Source: JBEKYD01 sp049509915
GTDB lineage: Bacteria > Acidobacteriota > Terriglobia > Bryobacterales > Bryobacteraceae
Assembly: GCA_049509915.1 (NCBI GenBank)
Contig: JBEKZL010000017.1
Location: forward strand, 1-64,000
Length of the DNA stretch: 64,000 nt
Direction of reading: 5' to 3'
A model generated the notes under the pieces. It saw nothing but the letters and a program-made list of their open reading frames with translations, searched no databases and was not told where the DNA came from. Both the position numbers and the translations under genes were made by a program. Positions 44,968-53,919 of this stretch are shown piece after piece. Position 1 is the first letter of the stretch; each line of letters opens with the position of its first letter.

Positions 44968-45138
44968 TCCATCCTTTGTACCAAAGTGTGCGGATGCGCT
45001 ATTGGCGTGCGGAATCTGACAATCCGGTTCCACCGCCGCGGCTTGGCTTGGTTTACTCTGGTAGGGAACACGTTTTCCGCGTGGGGTCATCCCTTTTCCG
45101 CAGGATTCTCTGGATACCAGTGCTAAAGAGGAGCGTGG

Positions 45139-46490
45139 ATGGAACTTCAATCCGATAGCAAGACCAGTGGCGGGCACCCCGCCTTTCGCGTCGATGTTCA
45201 GTTGCACCAGTTGCTCGTCGATAAGAACGCCAAGAACGGCAGCCGGCCGAAGAGCTTGGCGCCGCCTCCCGGCGAGCCGTTAACACTGCCGGAACCCATT
45301 TATCCGAACCGTCCGGAACTCCAAAGCCTGCCGGACCCCGACGTCTTTCCCGATAAGCGTTCGTGGGGCGCGCCCTACGTCTACCGCGCCGTGCGTGGCT
45401 GGATGTTCCCTTATCTTCGTTCCCGCTTTTATCCCGGCAGTTTCCATCCCATCATCGCTTACCTGTTTACCGAGTGGAAGTGTAATCTGGACTGTCATTA
45501 CTGTTGGGCGTTCGACAACAGTGTCAAGGGCATGACTGAGGACGTGGCGCGGCACTCCATCGACTGGCTTCACGACAACGGCTGCCGTGTGTTGGCATTG
45601 ATGGGGGGCGAACCGCTCCTGCGCCCGCAGTTCGTCCATAAGGTGGTTGACTACGCCGCCAAGAAGGGCTTTTGGATCTACGTGCCCACCAATGGGCGGC
45701 TCTTGCGGCCCGACGTGATCGACCGGCTCGGAGACGCCGGCGTCGCCACCTTCAACCTGGCAGTCGACGCGGTCGACGAAAAGCCGGGCCTGCCCAAGGC
45801 GCTCGCTCCCATCCGAAAGTACTTCGATCACCTCGTGCGGCGGCAGTACCGCTACGGTTACACCGTGTTCTTCAACATGAATATCTGCCGCAATAACATG
45901 GACGATATCCGCCAGTTGACCGAAATCGCCCGCGAGCACGCAATAACATGGACGATATCCGCCAGTTGACCGAAATCGCCCGCGAGCACCGTATCGCCAC
46001 CGATTATCACATCAATGAAACTCCCATGATTGAGCCCGATAATTTCGCGCACCTGGAGAACAATGTCACTTACATCCGGCAGGAAGATTGGCCCCAGGTC
46101 GACGAGTTGGTGGATTGGCTGATCGAAAAGAACAAGTCCGGTTACAAGATGGTGAACTCGGTTCAACGGCTGGACGAAATGCGCCAGTTCATGCGCGGCA
46201 AGCTGCAGGAGTGGAGCTGCCGGGCGGGCCACAACAACGTGATCGTCCGCGTGGATGGGACGCTGGCCCCGTGTTTCCCGATGTATTCGGCTACTTACGA
46301 TTGGGGCTCGGTGGGTGCGCACAAGTTCGAGACCAGGCAGCTCAATGAAATGAAGAAGGGCTGCCAGCCGCATTGCTTCTCCACTCTGAACCACAACCTG
46401 TCTTACTGTTACGACGCCACGCGCGTGATCAAGTGGATGGGCAAGCAGGCTGCTCGTGGCTTCCAGGGCGCGACCGGAAGCTTTTCGTAG
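45139..46490 (+). pseudogene. Radical SAM protein gene, frameshifted by a 50-bp tandem duplication
   Basis: Ribosome site aagaggagcg precedes ATG 45139. The first frame gives 276 residues and the second (from 45948) supplies the C-terminal 180. Removing one copy of the exact duplication at 45890-45989 joins them into one 433-residue protein. The [4Fe-4S] motif is C-N-L-D-C-H-Y-C (Cys 115, 119, 122), followed by LMGGEPLLRP (the GGE motif). The C-terminal part has Cys-rich segments (SCRAGHNNVIVRVDGTLAPC, KKGCQPHCFS) like a SPASM-type auxiliary cluster region. The substrate is unknown. It precedes a SAM methyltransferase by 115 bp. Confidence 0.85.
45890..45989 (+). repeat. Perfect 50-bp tandem duplication
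   Basis: Two identical 50-bp copies (45890-45939 and 45940-45989) with no spacer. 50 is not a multiple of 3, so the reading frame of the radical SAM gene shifts after the first copy and stops 30 bp later at 45969. Confidence 0.95.
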
Positions 46491-46570
46491 AGGGAGAAAA
46501 CAGAAGCCGGGACTGTGCGTTTCCGGCGCACGCATAACTAGCGTTAATGCTATATCCCAAAGCTATAAAT

Positions 46571-46599
46571 TTGCTAAATCCGGCGCCGAGGCTCATAAT
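46571..46599 (+). promoter_or_regulatory. Promoter of the SAM methyltransferase gene
   Basis: TTGCTA (46571-46576), 17-bp spacer, CATAAT (46594-46599). Transcription would begin at 46606, the G of the GTG start codon, giving a leaderless mRNA separate from the radical SAM transcript. Confidence 0.6.
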
Positions 46600-46605
46600 T
46601 CAAGT

Positions 46606-47346
46606 GTGAGCGACTCAATTACGATAAGCAACCGTCCAGATAAGGTCTGGCAGACCTCCGCTCTGGTGGCTACCTACCTGGAAGGAGTGCGCGGCGGGAT
46701 TCCTCTGGCCCAAGAGCAGATCGACGTCATGCTGCGCCTGATTGCGGCCGCGGGCGGGGAGCGGGCTCTTTCGTTTCTCGACCTCGGTTGCGGCGACGGC
46801 GTGCTGGGCAACGCGGTGCTCGACCGCTTCCCGTCGGCTCGGGGCGTGCTGGCGGATTTCTCGGCGCCGATGCTCGACGCCGCGCAACGCCGCCTGGCTC
46901 AGTATGCCGGCCGCGCGCAATATGTGCACGCCGACTACGCTTCGCTGGACTGGGTCGATGCCGTCCGCCCCTTTGCGCCTTTCGACGCGGTGGTGTCCGG
47001 CTATTCCATCCACCATCAACCGGACCGGCGTAAGCGCCAGGTATACGGCGAAATATATGGCCTCTTGGCCGCCGGCGGCGTGTTCGTCAATGTGGAACAC
47101 GTGTCGTCGCCGACCGAATGGCTGGCCGCCATGCAGGACGAGTTGTTCGTCGACAACCTCCACGCCATCCATCCCGGCCAAACCCGCGCCGAGGTGGCGG
47201 CTGTCTATTACAACCGCTCCGATAAGGCCGCCAATATTTTGGCGCCCGTCGAACTGCAATGCCAGTGGCTGCGCGAAATCGGATTTACCGACGTGGATTG
47301 CTACCTGAAAATCTTCGAGGAAGCCGTCTTCGGAGGACGGAAGTAG
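46606..47346 (+). CDS. SAM-dependent methyltransferase, class I
   Basis: 246 residues from GTG 46606, positioned by the promoter. Motif I LSFLDLGCGDGVLGNAVLDR binds S-adenosylmethionine; the acidic loop follows as GVLADFSAPML, then YVHADYASLDW and FDAVVSGYSIHHQPD. The C-terminus resembles trans-aconitate/ubiquinone-type small-molecule methyltransferases. The acceptor is unknown. It lies directly after the radical SAM gene and may act on the same substrate. Confidence 0.85.
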   Translation: MSDSITISNRPDKVWQTSALVATYLEGVRGGIPLAQEQIDVMLRLIAAAGGERALSFLDLGCGDGVLGNAVLDRFPSARGVLADFSAPMLDAAQRRLAQYAGRAQYVHADYASLDWVDAVRPFAPFDAVVSGYSIHHQPDRRKRQVYGEIYGLLAAGGVFVNVEHVSSPTEWLAAMQDELFVDNLHAIHPGQTRAEVAAVYYNRSDKAANILAPVELQCQWLREIGFTDVDCYLKIFEEAVFGGRK

Positions 47347-47374
47347 GACAGGCGATCGCTTTTTGTCGCCTGTC
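47347..47374. terminator. Hairpin between convergent genes
   Basis: gacaggcga (47347-47355) pairs perfectly with tcgcctgtc (47366-47374) and the loop contains five T. It is related to the gacaggcg palindromes near 49367 and 52096 and probably ends both transcripts. Confidence 0.55.
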
Positions 47375-47407
47375 GCCGCCTGGTTCTGGCTTCCACCTTC
47401 TACCTTC

Positions 47408-48370
47408 TCAACATCGACTGCCTTTGTCGATGTTGGCACTTGCCCGGTACCACTCCAGCGTTCGCCGCATGCCTTCCTCGAAGCTGAACCTCGGCGCGTG
47501 GCCCAGGTCGCGCACCGCCAAAGTCGTATCGGCTTGGGAGTCGTGTACATCTCCCGCTCGCGGAGGGCCGTAGAGCGCCGGTATTTCGACCCCCTCCAGC
47601 TTTTCGAGCAGCGCCCACGCCTGGTTGAGCGTAATGCACCCGCCGTTGCCGCCGTTGTACAGCTTGCCGGAGACGTTGGGCGCGCGCGCCGCCTTCAGGT
47701 TTAGCTCGGCCACGTCCTCCACGTAGGTGAAATCGCGGGACTGGCTGCCGTCGCCGAAAATCGTGGGCTGGGTGCGCTCCAGGATCGCCTTCATGAACAG
47801 GGACAGCACCCCCGAATAGGGGCTGCCGGGGTCCTGCCGCGGGCCGTAAACATTGAAGTAGCGCAGCGCCACCGTTTCCAGGCCGAAAACCGACGAAAAG
47901 ACGTTCATGTAATACTCGCCCACCAGCTTTTGCAGCGCGTAGGGAGATTTGGGCCGCGGTATCATGCACTCTTGTTTGGGCAATACTTCCGTGTCGCCGT
48001 ACGCCGAGGACGAAGCCGCGTAGACCACCCGCCCCACCTTTCCCTCGCGCGCCGCCCGCAGCACGTTGAACGTCCCGTTGATATTCACGTCGTGCGAGGG
48101 CACCGGCTCGTCGATGGAGCGCGGCACCGACGGGATAGCCGCTTCGTGGAATACCACCGCGGCGCCGCGGACGAGCGGTGCGATTTCTTCGTAGTTGCGA
48201 ATGTCCGACTTTTGAAAATCGACCGCGCCGCGCACCTCCTCCAGGTTCGATTCGCTGCCCGACAGCAGGTTATCGATGACAACGATCCGGCGCGCTCCCT
48301 CGGCGAGGAGCGCCCGCACGATAGCGGAACCGATGAACCCGGCTCCTCCGGTAACGACGTAGTGGCTCAT
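47408..48370 (-). CDS. NAD-dependent sugar epimerase/dehydratase (UDP-glucose 4-epimerase-like)
   Basis: 320 residues of the extended short-chain dehydrogenase type. The N-terminal Rossmann motif is VTGGAGFIGSAIVRALL. VYAASSSAYGDTEVLPKQE supplies the catalytic Ser, and YALQKLVGEYYMNVF has the Y-x-x-x-K pair. VYGPRQDPGSPYSGVLSLF fits nucleotide-sugar binding. It may be a UDP-glucose 4-epimerase or a close relative; the exact sugar is uncertain. The start overlaps the isomerase stop as ATGA (48367-48370). Confidence 0.88.
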   Translation of the reverse strand: MSHYVVTGGAGFIGSAIVRALLAEGARRIVVIDNLLSGSESNLEEVRGAVDFQKSDIRNYEEIAPLVRGAAVVFHEAAIPSVPRSIDEPVPSHDVNINGTFNVLRAAREGKVGRVVYAASSSAYGDTEVLPKQECMIPRPKSPYALQKLVGEYYMNVFSSVFGLETVALRYFNVYGPRQDPGSPYSGVLSLFMKAILERTQPTIFGDGSQSRDFTYVEDVAELNLKAARAPNVSGKLYNGGNGGCITLNQAWALLEKLEGVEIPALYGPPRAGDVHDSQADTTLAVRDLGHAPRFSFEEGMRRTLEWYRASANIDKGSRC

Positions 48371-49227
48371 AACGTGTGACTGTCCAGTTGGGTGATTTCA
48401 GATTCCAGATGACGCAGCGATTCGCCCGCGATGCGCTCGGCGCCGGGAGTAAAGTCGAAAGCTTCCAGCGAAATCCAGCCGCGGTAGCCGCGCCGCCGCA
48501 GCACCTCCAATACCGGCTTGAAGTCGTAACCGCGGCTCGCCACGGGCGATCCGCAGTGGCGCCCGTCCAGCTCATTGACGTGTACGTGGCGGATATAGGG
48601 GAAGTAGCGCTCCACCAGCGCGGCATGAGGTTCGGCCTCGTCAACGGCATTGTGCACGTCGAACATGGTGCCGACGGCCCGGCTTGAGATCTCATCCACG
48701 ATGGCGACGGCTTCCGCCAGCGTCTCGACGACGTCCGATTGGGCGATGGGCAGCGCCTCCACCAGCACCGTAACGCCGCGCGCTTCGGCGTCGGGCGCCA
48801 CTGAGCGCAGACCGTCGATGAAATGGCGCGTCGCTTCCGCCCGCGTCAGCCCGCCGGTGGTCGATCGCTGCCGGGGCGACCCGAAAACCATTACCGCGTC
48901 CGGACCCAGGTCGGCCGCCAGGCGGATCAGTTCGCGAATGTGATCCCAGCTCCGCGCGCGCAACGCGTCATCCGGCGTGGTCACGTGCAGTCCCTTGGGA
49001 CTGACCATGAGCCAGTGTAAACCGGCAAATGCCAGGCCCTCGCCCGCCATCGCCGCCCGGTATTCGCGGCGCCGGCCGGCGCCAATGTCCGCCGGGCGCT
49101 CCGCCAGCGTGAAAGGAGCGATCTCGATGCCCGTATACCCCGCCCGCCGGATCGCCTTGGCGGTATCGGCAAACGAGCGTCCCTCAAACGCCTCGTTGCA
49201 CATGGATTGCCGAAATACGAAGGGCAT
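48367..49227 (-). CDS. Sugar-phosphate isomerase/epimerase-like TIM-barrel protein
   Basis: 286 residues from MPFVFRQSMCNEAFEGRSFA. The AP-endonuclease-2/xylose-isomerase-like barrel is shown by AGYTGIEIAPFTL, GLHWLMVSPKG, VLVEALPIAQSDVV (Glu ligand), GTMFDVHNAVDEAE (Asp/His ligands), VHVNELDGRHCG and WISLEAFDF. These metal ligands are as in hydroxypyruvate isomerase-type proteins. The substrate is not identified. TACACT (49236-49241) gives a near-leaderless start, which favours ATG 49227 over the upstream TTG. It is the first gene of the pair. Confidence 0.8.
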   Translation of the reverse strand: MPFVFRQSMCNEAFEGRSFADTAKAIRRAGYTGIEIAPFTLAERPADIGAGRRREYRAAMAGEGLAFAGLHWLMVSPKGLHVTTPDDALRARSWDHIRELIRLAADLGPDAVMVFGSPRQRSTTGGLTRAEATRHFIDGLRSVAPDAEARGVTVLVEALPIAQSDVVETLAEAVAIVDEISSRAVGTMFDVHNAVDEAEPHAALVERYFPYIRHVHVNELDGRHCGSPVASRGYDFKPVLEVLRRRGYRGWISLEAFDFTPGAERIAGESLRHLESEITQLDSHTL

Positions 49228-49366
49228 AAACAACTAGTGTACGATGGCCCGGTTTGGTATTGCGGGCCAGCGTTGCCCGGCGGCAACGTGCGGGGCCGTC
49301 CGGTAGCCGTAGCCGTCGCTCAGGATGGCTCGCTGATCGCATTGTCTAGCGGGTGAGTTATGGGAA

Positions 49367-49392
49367 GTGGGACAGGCCTCCTCGCCTGTCCA
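49367..49392. repeat. GTGGGACAGG palindrome
   Basis: gtgggacagg and cctgtccac flank a short loop. It lies just past the 3' end of the heptad-repeat gene and may terminate it. Confidence 0.65.
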
Positions 49393-49419
49393 CGGCGCGA
49401 CTGAGAATATTTGCGAGGT

Positions 49420-49737
49420 TTATTGCGGACGGTCTTCGAGTTTCGTGACGCGCTCCGAAAGGGCCTCCATTTCCAGATCGATAGCACGGAGCGCTGCCGC
49501 GTGGGTGCGTAGGCGGGCCTCCGTGGGAGAAGCCCATTTGTGGAATTCAGTTAGCATCGTGGTCTCGACCCGTTCCAACTTCTGGTCCGGTTGCTCGAAC
49601 TTCTGGTCCACTTGCGCGAACTTCTGGTCCACTCGCTCGAACCGCTGGTCCACTTGCTCGAATCTCTGCTCAAACCTCTGGTACAGGTGATCCAGTTGTT
49701 GGCCAAGCCACTGCTTGTCCTGGCCAGTCAGGCTCAT
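49420..49737 (-). CDS. Small heptad-repeat coiled-coil protein
   Basis: 105 residues behind GGAGGATAATGAACC. The N-terminal part is made of near-identical seven-residue units (for example RFEQVDQRFERVDQKFAQVD QKFEQ), encoded by 21-bp tandem DNA repeats at about 49590-49680. The C-terminal part is helical (LRTHAAALRAIDLEMEALSE). It should form a long parallel coiled coil and has no signal peptide or membrane segment. The number of repeat units can change by slippage without loss of frame. Function unknown. Confidence 0.75.
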   Translation of the reverse strand: MSLTGQDKQWLGQQLDHLYQRFEQRFEQVDQRFERVDQKFAQVDQKFEQPDQKLERVETTMLTEFHKWASPTEARLRTHAAALRAIDLEMEALSERVTKLEDRPQ

Positions 49738-49786
49738 GGTTCATTATCCTCCGATTCTCGGTATATTGGGAGGTCTGCGCCACTAG

Positions 49787-50941
49787 TCAGTCCAAACTTT
49801 TATGAAACCTCACCGTGCTTAGCCCCAGCACGGCGACTCCGTACACCGCCAGCGCCGCCATTTGCGGCCATAGCGTGGCCGCGCCCGTGCCCTTCAGAAA
49901 GATGCCGCGCAGGATCTCGATGAAGTAGCGCAGCGGGTTCAGATACGTCAGCCACTGCACCACCACCGGCATGTTGCGGATGGGGAACGCGAATCCGCTC
50001 AGCATGAAGGCCGGCGTGGAGAAGAAAAAATTCCCCATCATGGCCTGCTGCTGGGTGTGGGAAACGGTGGACAGGAACAGCCCCGCGCCCAGGCTCGTCA
50101 TCAGAAACAGCGTGGCGCAACAGAACAGCAGCGGAATGCTGCCCCGCAGCGGGATATGGAAAATCAGCAGCGCGGCGGTGGTGACCAGCGCCACCTGCAC
50201 CCAGCCGACCAGGGCGAACGGCAGAGTCTTGCCCAGCATCAGCTCCAGCGGCTTCACCGGCGTCACCATCAACTGCTCCATGGTCCCGATTTCCTTTTCG
50301 CGTACGATGGCCATGGCCGTGAGCATCAGCGTAACCAGCATAATGATATTCGCCACCACGCCGGGGACAAAATAGTTGCGGCTGTACAAATCCGGGTTGA
50401 ACCACACCCGGGTTTGCGCCGTAACGGTCGGCAGACCCGGATTAGCCGGCGACACCGCGCCCCGCATCAGCAGGCGGCTGTTCTGCTGCTGGGCCGACAG
50501 CGAATTTCCGAACTCCGTCACCACGCTCGCCGCGTAGCTTGAAACCAGCGACGCCGTGTTGGAATTGGTGCCGTCGATCAGCACCTGCACCTGCGCGTCT
50601 CCGCCGCGGCGCAGGTTGCGCTCGAATTCCGGCAGAATGCGCACTACCGCCTGCGCCTGGCCGCGGTCGAGCGTGTTTTGCACGTCCTCCTCGTTCCGCG
50701 CCAGCGCTACTACATCGAAGCGGCCCGAGCCCTCGAAGCGCTCGCGCAGCTCGCGGCTGGCGGGCGTGCGGTCCAGGTCCATCCAGGCGATGCGCGCATG
50801 GTCCACGTCCAGGTTCACGGCGAAGCCGAACACCACGAGCTGAATCATCGGCGGCAGGAACAACAGAAACCGCATGCGCGGATCGCGCAAGGCCTGGATC
50901 AGTTCCTTGCGCAGAATGATGACGATCCGTTCCCAACTCAT
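49787..50941 (-). CDS. ABC-2 type permease (second of two)
   Basis: 384 residues, MSWERIVIILRKELIQALRD at the N-terminus. One N-terminal membrane segment is followed by a large periplasmic domain (about 45-180) and five further membrane segments with the ABC-2 signature REKEIGTMEQLMVTPVKPLE LMLGK. This is the YhhJ/YbhR type. Together with the preceding permease it should form the heterodimeric channel of a MFP/TolC-linked exporter. Its ATG directly follows the stop of the preceding gene (TAAATG). Confidence 0.92.
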   Translation of the reverse strand: MSWERIVIILRKELIQALRDPRMRFLLFLPPMIQLVVFGFAVNLDVDHARIAWMDLDRTPASRELRERFEGSGRFDVVALARNEEDVQNTLDRGQAQAVVRILPEFERNLRRGGDAQVQVLIDGTNSNTASLVSSYAASVVTEFGNSLSAQQQNSRLLMRGAVSPANPGLPTVTAQTRVWFNPDLYSRNYFVPGVVANIIMLVTLMLTAMAIVREKEIGTMEQLMVTPVKPLELMLGKTLPFALVGWVQVALVTTAALLIFHIPLRGSIPLLFCCATLFLMTSLGAGLFLSTVSHTQQQAMMGNFFFSTPAFMLSGFAFPIRNMPVVVQWLTYLNPLRYFIEILRGIFLKGTGAATLWPQMAALAVYGVAVLGLSTVRFHKSLD

Positions 50942-52081
50942 TTATGCCACCTTCTGATTCAACTTGCGCGTGGCCGCCCACGCGATCAGGGCCGCGAACG
51001 CGGCCAGAAAAACATATTCCTTCCACAACACGGACAATCCGACGCCCTTCAGGAACACGCCTTTCATGATCGTCACCACGTAGCGCGCCGGGATGATGAA
51101 GGTTACCGCCTGAATCACTTTCGGCATGGTGTCGATCGAATACACGAACCCGGACAGCAGGAACGCCGGCAGAAACGAGCTGAGCACGCCCATCTGGTAG
51201 GCCTGTAACTGGGTCTTCGAAACCGCCGAAATAAAGATGCCCCAGAACAGCACGCCGAACAGAAACAGACCGGTGCCCGCCGCCACCAGCAGCAGGCTGC
51301 CGCGCAAAGGCACGGTGAATACGAACAGGCCTACCAGCAGCGCCACCACCGAATCCGCCGCGCCCACCACCGAGTACGCCAGCATCTTGCCCAGTACGAT
51401 TTCCACCGGCCGCAGCGGCGTGGAAAGCAGTTGCTCCAGCGTTCCCATTTCCAGTTCCCGCGCGATGGTCAGCGAGGTCAGCAGCGCCGAGATAATTTGC
51501 AGAATCACCGCGATCAGTCCCGGCACCACGTAGTTCTTCGATTCCAGCGAGCTGTTGTACCATACCCGCAGGCGCAGGTCGATAGGCGTGCCCCCGCGCT
51601 GTCCGGCCCGGCGATTCTGGGCGTCCGCCCGCAGGGTGAGCGAATAATCGTTGACCACGCTTTCGGCGTAACCGAGAGCGATCGAAGCCGTGTTGGAGTC
51701 GCTGCCGTCCAGCAGTAGCTGCACCGGCGCCACCCGCCCGGAGCCTTCCTGCTTGCCGTAGTCGCGAGGTATCACCACCCCCAGCAGGACGCTGCCGCGG
51801 TCAATGTCGCGCTCGATCGACGCATATTCGCGCACGTAGCCCAGCACGTCGAAATAGCGCGAAGCCTGGAATTGTTTGATCAGGTCGCGGCTGGCCTCGG
51901 TATCCGACTGGTCGTAAATCAAAGTGGGAATATGATCCACGTCCAGGCTCAAGGCGTAGCCGTAGAGCAGCAGCATCATCACCGGCAAAAACAGCGCTAG
52001 CGACAGACTGCGCTTGTCGCGCACGATGTGGCGCAGTTCCTTGATCCAGATGGCCCGCAGTCGCCGCAGTCTACTCCGCAT
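50942..52081 (-). CDS. ABC-2 type permease (first of two)
   Basis: 379 residues from MRSRLRRLRAIWIKELRHIV; upstream sequence to 52189 is a repeat and not coding. It has an N-terminal membrane segment (SLALFLPVMMLLLYGYALSL), a periplasmic domain and five C-terminal membrane segments. The signature is ELEMGTLEQLLSTPLRPVEI VLGK. It is the partner of the next permease. About 150 bp of repeat-bearing DNA separates it from the upstream ATPase gene. Confidence 0.92.
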   Translation of the reverse strand: MRSRLRRLRAIWIKELRHIVRDKRSLSLALFLPVMMLLLYGYALSLDVDHIPTLIYDQSDTEASRDLIKQFQASRYFDVLGYVREYASIERDIDRGSVLLGVVIPRDYGKQEGSGRVAPVQLLLDGSDSNTASIALGYAESVVNDYSLTLRADAQNRRAGQRGGTPIDLRLRVWYNSSLESKNYVVPGLIAVILQIISALLTSLTIARELEMGTLEQLLSTPLRPVEIVLGKMLAYSVVGAADSVVALLVGLFVFTVPLRGSLLLVAAGTGLFLFGVLFWGIFISAVSKTQLQAYQMGVLSSFLPAFLLSGFVYSIDTMPKVIQAVTFIIPARYVVTIMKGVFLKGVGLSVLWKEYVFLAAFAALIAWAATRKLNQKVA

Positions 52082-52095
52082 GGGAACCACCCTTC

Positions 52096-52223
52096 GTGGG
52101 ACAGGCGATTCGCCTGCCCTCTTCCGCGTTCCGCGCAGCGGACGCGGCGAGCGTCGCTCGACCGCCGGCAGGCGAATCGCCCGCCCCACAACAAAACAAG
52201 ACAGGCCGCGAGGCCCGTCCCAC
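52096..52223. repeat. Cluster of GTGGG(A/G)CAGG palindromes
   Basis: gtgggacaggcgattcgcctgccc (52096-52119) is followed by an inverted relative at 52164-52190 (ending cccgccccac) and a third at 52200-52223. The cluster lies between two genes of the exporter operon, where folded RNA could affect relative expression. Confidence 0.75.
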
Positions 52224-52234
52224 TATGCGCCCCC

Positions 52235-53173
52235 TCATGCCGCCTTCCTTTCCTCGGCCTCGATCATGGCTACGAAAACATCTTCCATGGAGGGCTCGAT
52301 CCGCTCCAGCCTCCCGATCTCGATCTTGCCCGCCAGCGCCTGCCGAATGGCGGCGGCGCCGCGCTCCCGGTCGTCCACCGTAACGTGCAGACCACTGCCG
52401 AACATGGCCACATCGTGTACACCCGCGAGCCCTTCGAGCGCGCGCATGGTCGCCAGTAAGTCGCCGGTCTGGAGTTGGAACAGGTTGTGCGACGTCAGGT
52501 TCCGCTTCAGCTCGGCCGGCGTGCCCAGGGCGATCACTTTTCCCCGGTACATCAACGCCAGCCGGTTGCAGTACTCGGCTTCATCCATGTAGTGGGTGGA
52601 AACGAAAATGGTGTGGCCGGTCGAGGAAAGGTCGCGGATCAGCGCCCAGAACGACTGCCGCGCGATCGGGTCCACGCCCGAAGTAGGCTCGTCCAGAAAC
52701 AGCACCGAAGGATCGTGCAGAATGGCGCAGCCCAGCGCCAGCCGCTGCTTCCAACCCCCCGAAAGCGTGCGCGTCAGGGCCGACCGGCGTTCTTCGATTC
52801 CCGCCATTTCCAGAACGTAACGCTTCCGCTCAGCCCGCCGCGCCCGCTCCACGCCATAGATCCCGCTGAAAAAGTCGATGTTCTCCTCCACGGTCAGGTC
52901 GTCGTAGAGCGAAAACTTCTGCGACATATAGCCGATGTTGCGGCGGATCTCTTCGGCCTGGGTGTGTACGTCCTGCCCGCCCACTTCGGCCCGGCCGGAA
53001 GTCGGCGCCAGCAGGCCGCACAGAATCCGGATGGTGGTCGACTTCCCCGCCCCGTTCGGCCCCAGAAAACCGAAAATTTCACCCTTGGGAACCTGTAGTG
53101 AAACGCGGTCCACCGCCACGAACGAGCCGAAGGTCTTGGTGAGGTTGTCGATTTCCACCGCCCAGCCGCTCAT
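52235..53173 (-). CDS. ABC exporter ATP-binding protein (second of two)
   Basis: 312 residues from MSGWAVEIDNLTKTFGSFVA. Walker A GPNGAGKSTT, Q-loop MSQKFSLYDD, signature LSGGWKQRLALG, Walker B VLFLDEPTSGVD and H-loop VSTHYMDEAEYC are intact. The C-terminal extension of about 80 residues is typical of DrrA/YbhF-type ATPases. The start overlaps the preceding ATPase stop as ATGA. The operon's two ATPases correspond to the two halves of fused YbhF. Confidence 0.93.
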   Translation of the reverse strand: MSGWAVEIDNLTKTFGSFVAVDRVSLQVPKGEIFGFLGPNGAGKSTTIRILCGLLAPTSGRAEVGGQDVHTQAEEIRRNIGYMSQKFSLYDDLTVEENIDFFSGIYGVERARRAERKRYVLEMAGIEERRSALTRTLSGGWKQRLALGCAILHDPSVLFLDEPTSGVDPIARQSFWALIRDLSSTGHTIFVSTHYMDEAEYCNRLALMYRGKVIALGTPAELKRNLTSHNLFQLQTGDLLATMRALEGLAGVHDVAMFGSGLHVTVDDRERGAAAIRQALAGKIEIGRLERIEPSMEDVFVAMIEAEERKAA

Positions 53174-53919
53174 GTTCTGGCCGCCTCCAGCTCCCGTATG
53201 GTGCTGATAAACGCGCCTTCCAGGTTCACCGCTCCCGCCTCCCGGCGCAGCTCTTCCGGCGGCGCGCACCGCACCAGCCGGCCGCGGTACATCAGGCCGA
53301 CCCGGTTCATCCGCTCGGCTTCATCCAGGTACGCCGTGGTGATGAAGATGGTGGTGCCGTCTTTCAAAAGCTGATACAGAATCGCCCAGAAATCGCGCCG
53401 CGATACCGGGTCCACGCCGTTGGTCGGTTCGTCCAGAAACAAAATACGAGGCCTATGCAGCAGGGTACACATCAACGCCAGCTTCTGTTTCATGCCGCCC
53501 GATAGGCGCCCCGCCTGCCGCCCGCGAAACTCCTCCATGCGGGTCATGCGCAACAGTTCCACCGTCAGCCGGTCGCGCTCGGCGCCGGTGATGTCGAACA
53601 GGTCGGCGTAGAACTCCATGTTCTCCTGCACAGTCAGGTCCACGTACAGGCCGAAACGCTGCGCCATGTAGCCGATTTGGTCCTTCACCTTCTGCGATTC
53701 CGTCACCACGTCGCAGCCCGCCACCCTCGCCGAGCCTTCGCTGGGGTTCATCAGCCCGCACAGCAGCCGCAGCGTGGTGGTCTTCCCCGCCCCGTCCGGC
53801 CCCACCAGCCCGAAAATCTCGCCCTGCGCTACCGTAAGGTTCAGATGGTCCACCGCCGTGAGCTGCCCGAAACGGCGGGTCAGATCATGGGTCTCGATAA
53901 TCGGTTCGCCTCCGCTCAC
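53170..53919 (-). CDS. ABC exporter ATP-binding protein (first of two)
   Basis: 249 residues. Walker A is GPDGAGKTTT (Asp in place of the usual Asn), signature LSGGMKQKLALM, Walker B ILFLDEPTNGVD and H-loop ITTAYLDEAERM, where Ala-Tyr replaces the usual catalytic His. The missing H-loop His suggests that this half may be a degenerate ATP site, as in asymmetric exporters. It overlaps the membrane fusion gene by 4 bp. Confidence 0.92.
   Translation of the reverse strand: MSGGEPIIETHDLTRRFGQLTAVDHLNLTVAQGEIFGLVGPDGAGKTTTLRLLCGLMNPSEGSARVAGCDVVTESQKVKDQIGYMAQRFGLYVDLTVQENMEFYADLFDITGAERDRLTVELLRMTRMEEFRGRQAGRLSGGMKQKLALMCTLLHRPRILFLDEPTNGVDPVSRRDFWAILYQLLKDGTTIFITTAYLDEAERMNRVGLMYRGRLVRCAPPEELRREAGAVNLEGAFISTIRELEAART

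Noticed and set aside
49590..49680. Possible CRISPR array
   Set aside because: The repeats are 21-bp, contiguous, in frame and encode heptads; there are no spacers.
52082..52189. N-terminal extension of the first ABC-2 permease
   Set aside because: The extension is encoded by palindromic repeat sequence; ATG 52081 is followed by the usual N-terminus.
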